Source of the DNA: Haliclona indistincta
Taxonomy: Eukaryota; Porifera; Demospongiae; Haplosclerida; Chalinidae
Direction: 5' to 3'
DNA length: 64,000 bases
Assembly (NCBI GenBank): GCA_964017065.1
Contig: OZ024784.1
Location: 3,391,152 to 3,455,151, forward strand
The notes beneath the pieces were generated by a model. The model was not told the DNA's origin, searched no databases, and saw only the letters and a list, made by a program, of their open reading frames with translations. The translations under genes were made by a program, and so were the position numbers. Below, in pieces: positions 58,109 through 64,000 of this stretch (position 1 is its first letter; every line of letters starts with the position of its first letter).

Positions 58109-61092
58109 TTATTTTTGATTTGTCAGCCATTGCTGTAGTTCAGTAGCTAGCTGGTGTTCTCCTACTATGGGTGCCCTGAGAGCATCAATAATAGTGGCCC
58201 ATGTGTAGGGAGGGGAACCACTCTTACGCCACACATCAAACACTTCAGCATAACATCGAATAGGACTACGAGGATAGCTCTCAGATATAGACTTGATACG
58301 ATCAGAACTGATGTTGAGTTGCAGTCCTATTGTCTCCCAAATGCTCCTTGTTTTATCAGCTACCTTGTTCAGTAGATCACTCAGCTCAGGTTCTGTATTG
58401 AGTGGCTTGAGCTGAACTGACACTTGTTGTGTAGCAGAGCCTGGTCCAAGCGAAATTGCTATAAGGAATACATGTGAGCTTTACTAATCACAACTCATAC
58501 TGACTTACTCTCTTGAGCAGCTGCTCCAGGCTGCTGACTGGTCACTACTGCAGGGACCTATAACATGATTCTAAATTAATGGTATTCAAGGTTATGATGA
58601 GTTACCACTGAATGCTGGACTGTTGCTGGATCAAACCTGTATGCAAAGTTACACGTAAAACATTCAGTTCAGTGCACATAACTTACTGTGTATTTTTCAG
58701 CTTCATAACTGAGATCACTTTAACTAGCTCAGTATCATCTCCACCAATCCTGCGATACTGATGAATGACAGCACTCACTGGATCTATATTCAATCTTCCT
58801 GTTAGGACAACAGCCACTTCAGGTGGTACTGACTCCACTAACTGTAAATCCTCCTATTATTGCATTATCAGTGTACATGTATTCACACATTATAGCTAAT
58901 ACCTCAAATAGAATTTGTTCAAGTTGCACAGTGTTGCATTCCAGCCAGTACTTGTGACAGTTAGTAGGTGCTGAGAGATGACCTACTTGACATCGAAGGT
59001 GCTGAATGCCACTCTGGTCTTGTGTGAAGGGGCAGAACTTGGCTCTAGAGGGAACATCGGTTTGTGCACATTCTGGACAAGAGAATGCTAGCTGTTCTAT
59101 AGCTCCTGGTAGCCACTGGTGGACTTCAGAGAAACAAACATGAAGTAGCTCCAGTAGTCTCCTGCAGGAGTCTCTGAAGAGAGGTTGTTCAGTAGCTAGC
59201 TGGCGTGAGTACTGGAGCTCCACAGTGTCTGTGTGCTCTGTGATAGTCAGTCTGTCCACACCAATGTCCATAGCGATCTGGTCACGATAGATACCAGAAT
59301 AGAAACGAACCATCACTCCTTCCTTAGAGGCAAGAGAAGTGACTAGTCGAACATAGTAGCCAGGAGGAACATATCCAGAGAGGAAGGTAAGGTGAACTGG
59401 AGCAGCCTTTTTGAGAGGCTGTGCCACAGGTTGTTCCTTATGCTGACTGCGAGATTGAAAAAGGAGAATCAAAGAGGAGAAAAATTTTTTCACATTACTA
59501 CTGCTTGGCTTAGTAGTATGTGATGGTGTCAAGGCGATGTGGAACTGAAGCATGTGAGGAACAAAATATTCCTTCACTTGTTGACTCTTGGCATGTAGCT
59601 GTGTGGTGACAATGGGAGCAGCCAGGCGGAAGTGCTCTAACATCTCAATCAGGGCAGCTGGGGTCAGATTATACTCACGAACATTGCCCAGTACAGCTTC
59701 ATAGAGAGGCTCAACAAGAATACCGTAGTGTGTAAGAGTGTTCCACATGTCACTGTACTCAGCCTTCCCCTTCCAGCTGGCAAATAGCTCTCCAAACCGA
59801 TCAACCAGCCACTGAGGTTCAAGAAACACAACTGACTTGAGGCCTTCAATATGAGGATAGAACAAGAAGACTCCAAGATCATGATAGAACAAGAGAGCAC
59901 TAGGAACCTCATCGCGAGGTACATGGCATTCTGTTGCAATGCTGTACACTTCATCTAGTGATATGACAGGCTTCTCTCTCTTAGTGTGGAGCTGCAGGAC
60001 CTTGCGGAAGTGAACCCAGCTGACTGGCATATCCTCACTGAGCTTGTCTTGGACAAAGTTATAGACAGTTCGTCGAAGCTTCTCAAAGTCAGGATCAGCT
60101 TGAGAGCCCATTCCTGCAGTGGTGCTATCAACCACCATACCACACAGCACCATGTCAGCATATTCCTTCCCCTCAATAGAGGCAAACAGCTTGTTGAGAA
60201 TGGCTTCTGCTGCTTCCTTCCTCTCTTTATCTGGTCTACCAGGAGCAAGCTGATCAGCATGAGTGCCAACAAGGATCATCCTAGGATAGTCAGGAACTGT
60301 CCTCTGTTGTTGATCACTGCTTCTAAATCGAGCATGAATCGAGGCCATCCACTTCTGGAGCAGAGAAAGAGTGGTAATCTTCAATGCTCCATCATCTTTC
60401 CTGTGACCCTTATCATTAGTGATCAATCTAAACGGAGACTCAAGACCTTTTGAAGCATCAAACACGATCAGGAATACTGTTCGTGAGCTCATAAATGCAG
60501 GAAGAGAATCCAGGAATACTGGCTGGCCACCACAGTCCCAGAGATGCAACAACACTTCATGATCAGAATTCACTCTTGATTGAGTTTGTTTGATAGCTTG
60601 TTCCAACACTATCTCTTTGTGCTTATCAACTTCCATGTAAGAGCAGCTTTCTGACAAAGACTCATTAAAAGAGACTGGGAAGTGGTTTAATAGAAGACAG
60701 AGACCAAGTTACCATATAGATATAAAACTTACCATTCTCTCTTTGATCAAATATAAGCTGCACTTCCTCAGCTATCTCATCTTCTTCAGTAACTGCTACC
60801 CACTGATGGTGACTCGAGGAGTTGCCAGTCTTAGCCCATGAGTACTTTACAGGACGGGTTTGTGCCAGAATGGTGGAGTCAGCCTTGTGAGGTAGACGTT
60901 GGTTCATGAGCCCATGTCGTAGACTGGTCTTCCCTACTGCTGCTGGACCCAGGAACATGATGCGACCATATGAATTACGGACTCTTCCTCTCTTCAATGC
61001 TTGCTGGTATTTCTGTTGTACTACATAATTATCATGAAATAACATTACAGGACTTAGGGCCTCCTCAACATACATTCTTGCTTGTGGATTAA
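58109..61092 (-). CDS. Roc-COR-Death domain protein (ROCO family), 5' end missing
   Basis: Exons 60733-61092, 58903-60674, 58687-58841, 58606-58636, 58509-58557 and 58109-58458, all with matching phases. The Roc GTPase has its P-loop as FLGPAAVGKTS in the first of these, G3 as DCGGQP and G4 as VGTHADQL, with the domain split by an intron. The COR dimerisation domain follows (VSWVHFRKVLQLH, FYHDLGVFLFY, LEPQWLVDRFGELF). The last exon is a Death domain (LLNKVADKTRSIWETIGLQL, YAEVFDVW). Roc-COR-Death architecture occurs in animal DAPK-like and related signalling proteins, with roles in apoptosis or innate immunity. The acceptor at 61092 shows that earlier exons exist; LRR or ankyrin repeats may lie beyond the satellite array. 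This partial protein is about 905 aa. Confidence 0.88.
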
Positions 61093-61196
61093 CTGGCACA
61101 AAGAGAAGTGAATAACAAGACACAGTCAATAAAGATCAGAAGTATAACTCACAATCTAAATATGCAAAACAAATTCATAAACAAACAATTACATCC

Positions 61197-61459
61197 TATA
61201 CTTGGTTTCACGACAGACACATGATGAAATGTTCGCACAAAAGATAATGAAAAAAACGCATTATGACGAGCTGAAGACCCATTATAGGACAGGGTCCACG
61301 GATGAATTTTAGGGGAGTATACAGATCTACTGTCAGCTTCGCATATTTTGCAATTTTTAATCCCTGGACCCGGTGGGTGGTCACCTCGTCAAAGCGAATT
61401 TTTCTCATTGTATTCAGTGTGAACATTCCATCATGCCTCTGTTGCGAAACCAAGTATAA
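61197..61459. mobile_element. Hairpin MITE upstream of the Roc-COR-Death exons
   Basis: The left end (tatacttggtttcacgacag) and right end (ctgttgcgaaaccaagtata) are inverted, and the similarity extends for about 100 bp with many differences. The centre (cagggtccac, then gtggaccctg-like sequence in reverse) completes the hairpin. An open frame of 94 codons crosses it but is explained by the palindrome. It probably lies in an intron of the Roc-COR-Death gene. Confidence 0.7.
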
Positions 61460-61493
61460 GTAGAAAGAGAAAAGTGTCAGATGGTTATTCAAA

Positions 61494-64000
61494 GACAGTA
61501 AACATGCACTTCTATTTAACTCACCGCCTAAAAGTAGAGAAAATGATCAGAGAAGAGAAGACGAGATGTGATGGTTATTCATAGACAGTTAACATGCACT
61601 TCTATTTAACTCACTTTCTAAAGTAGAGAAAATGATCAGAGAAGAGAAAACGAGATGTGATGGTTATTCATTCACTAATACACAGTTAGCATGCAATTCT
61701 ATTTAACTCACTGCCTAAAAGTAGAGAAAATGATCAGAGAAGAGAAAACGAGATGTGATGGTTATTCATAGACAGTTAACATGCACTTCTATTTAACTCA
61801 CTTCCTAACGTAGAGAAAATGATGAGAGAGAGAAAACGAGATGTGATGGTTATTCATTGACTTCACTTCACATGCACTTCTATTTAACTCACTTCCTAAA
61901 AGTAGAGAAAATGATCAGAGAAGGGAAAACGAGATGTGATGGTTATTCATAGACAGTTAACATGCACTTCTATTTAACTCACCATCTAAAAGTAGAGAAA
62001 ATGATCAGAGAAGGGAAAACGAGATGTGATGGTTATTCATAGACAGTTAACATGCACTTCTATTTAACTCACCATCTAAAAGTAGAGAAAATGATCAGAG
62101 AAGGGAAACGAGATGTGATGGTTATTCATAGACAGTTAACATGCACTTCTATTTAACTCACTTCCTAAAAGTAGAGATTATGATCAGAGAAGGGAAAACG
62201 AGATGTGATGGTTATTCATAGACAGTTAACATGCACTTCTATTTAACTCACCATCTAAAAGTAGAGAAATGATCAGAGAAGGGAAAACGAGATGTGATGG
62301 TTATTCATAGACAGTTAACATGCACTTCTATTTAACTCACTTCCTAAAAGTAGACAAAATGATCAGAGAAGGGAAAAGGAGATGTGATGGTTATTCATAG
62401 ACAGGTAACATGCACTTCTATTTAACTCACCATCTAAAAGTAGAGAAAATGATCAGAGAAGGGAAACGAGATGTGATGGTTATTCATAGACAGTTAACAT
62501 GCACTTCTATTTAACTCACCATCTAAAAGTAGAGAAAATGATTAGAGAAGGGAAAACGAGATGTGATGGTTATTCATAGACAGGTAACATGCACTTCTAT
62601 TTAACTCACTTTCTAAAGTAGAGAAAATGATCAGAGAAGGGAAAAGGAGATGTGATGGTTATTCATAGACAGGTAACATGCACTTCTATTTAACTCACTT
62701 TCTAAAGTAGAGAAAATGACCAGAGAAGGGAAAACGAGATGTGATGGTTATTCATAGACAGTTAACATGCACTTCTATTTAACTCACCATCTAAAAGTAG
62801 AGAAATGATCAGAGAGGGGAAAACGAGATGTGATGGTTATTCATAGACAGGTAACATGCACTTCTATTTAACTCACTTTCTAAAGTAGAGAAAATGATCA
62901 GAGAAGGGAAAACGAGATGTGATGGTTATTCATAGACAGTTAACATGCACTTCTATTTAACTCACCATCTAAAAGTAGAGAAAATGATCAGAGAAGGGAA
63001 ACGAGATGTGATGGTTATTCATAGACAGTTAACATGCACTTCTATTTGACTCACCATCTAAAAGTAGAGAAAATGATCAGAGAAGGGAAACGAGATGTGA
63101 TGGTTATTCATAGACAGTTAACATGCACTTCTATTTAACTCACTTCCTAAAAGTAGAGATTATGATCAGAGAAGGGAAAACGAGATGTGATGGTTATTCA
63201 TAGACGAATACATGCACTTCTATTTAACTCACTTCCTAAAAGTAGAGAAAATGATCAGAGAAGGGAAAACGAGATGTGATGGTTATTCATAGACAGTTAA
63301 CATGCACTTCTATTTAACTCACCATCTAAAAGTAGAGAAATGATCAGAGAAGGGAAAACGAGATGTGATGGTTATTCATAGACAGTTGACATGCACTTCT
63401 ATTTAACTCACTTCCTAAAAGTAGAGATTATGATCAGAGAAGGGAAAACGAGATGTGATGGTTATTCATAGACGAATACATGCACTTCTATTTAACTCAC
63501 TTCCTAAAAGTAGAGAAAATGATCAGAGAAGGGAAAACGAGATGTGATGGTTATTCATAGACAGTTAACATGCACTTCTATTTAACTCACCATCTAAAAG
63601 TAGAGAAATGATCAGAGAAGGGAAAACGAGATGTGATGGTTATTCATAGACAGTTAACATGCACTTCTATTTAACTCACTTCCTAAAAGTAGACAAAATG
63701 ATCAGAGAAGGGAAAAGGAGATGTGATGGTTATTCATAGACAGTTAACATGCACTTTTATTTAACTCACTTTCTAAAGTAGAGAAAATGATCAGAGAAGG
63801 GAAAACGAGATGTGATGGTTATTCATAGACAGTTAACATGCACTTCTATTTAACTCACTTCCTAAAAGTAGAGATTATGATCAGAGAAGGGAAAACGAGA
63901 TGTGATGGTTATTCATAGACGAATACATGCACTTCTATTTAACTCACTTTCTAAAAGTAGAGAAAATGATCAGAGAAGGGAAAACGAGATGTGATGGTTA
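61494..64000. repeat. 90-bp satellite array, about 28 copies, runs off the window
   Basis: Units of about 90 bp carry gatgtgatggttattcatag, acatgcacttctatttaact and aaagtagagaaaatgatcag in order. Variants (catctaaaag versus tcctaaaag versus ttctaaag; gaatacatg versus gttaacatg; agagattatg versus agagaaaatg) recur with regular order. From about 63100 on, blocks of several units look duplicated together. Every unit contains ttaactcac, which on the minus strand reads as a gtgagtta splice-donor-like sequence. No end is reached at 64000. Confidence 0.95.

Noticed and set aside
61208..61492. 94-codon minus-strand frame upstream of the Roc-COR-Death exons
   Set aside because: The frame coincides with a palindromic MITE and has no domain or splice support.
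61494..64000. CRISPR-like array
   Set aside because: Units of 90 bp are repeated whole, with no unique spacers, in a eukaryotic context; it is a satellite.

Overview
The window looks like nuclear DNA of a demosponge, most probably Amphimedon queenslandica or a close relative. Four things point there. It has a tandem pair of inward-rectifier potassium channel genes of the kind described from that species. It has a fibrillar collagen gene built from 54-base exons. It has a DROSHA gene. Genes are packed tightly with introns mostly of about 50-100 bases, beside many hairpin MITEs and tandem repeats. All calls come from reading the sequence: splice sites, frames and remembered family motifs. No database search was run.

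Layout. At 376-6173 (+) lies a large open reading frame with a FEN/PIN-like nuclease region and a CXC cysteine domain, interrupted by a 1.7-kb 21-bp minisatellite. At 6919-9295 (+) are two intronless Kir channels 154 bp apart. At 9398-18833 (-) is an apparently complete fibrillar collagen gene of 64 exons (about 1477 aa: signal peptide, TSPN-like domain, about 1010-residue Gly-X-Y helix, short COLFI domain). At 19019-23036 (-) is DROSHA, 27 exons, about 827 aa. Only 49 bp from its start codon, head to head, begins ORC5 (23086-40581, +). ORC5 has 16 exons, a long disordered N-terminal extension and two huge introns (9.3 and 4.5 kb) full of repeats. A small intronless coiled-coil gene follows (40887-41606, +).

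The second half holds SWT1 (44098-48483, -; WW plus PIN RNA endonuclease, 20 exons) head to head with a Spinster-like MFS transporter (48665-50553, +). Next comes a decayed fragment of a PACT-domain coiled-coil gene, split by a 640-bp-arm foldback element (51189-57387). One arm of that element carries a 4.8-kb Mutator-like transposon (52346-57191) with 32-bp terminal inverted repeats and a 10-bp target duplication. It encodes a DDE transposase, a SWIM finger, a CXXC finger and an OTU protease-like domain, and has two apparent frameshifts. A Roc-COR-Death protein gene (58109-61092, -, 5' end not found) and a 90-bp satellite array (61494 to the window edge) close the window.

The genes form no single pathway. 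Three are RNA or DNA processing factors (DROSHA, SWT1, ORC5). Two head-to-head pairs share very short promoters. The most unusual material is the nested transposon with its CXXC and OTU domains, the PIN/CXC protein with its higher-order repeat, and the DROSHA-ORC5 shared promoter with an E2F-like site.
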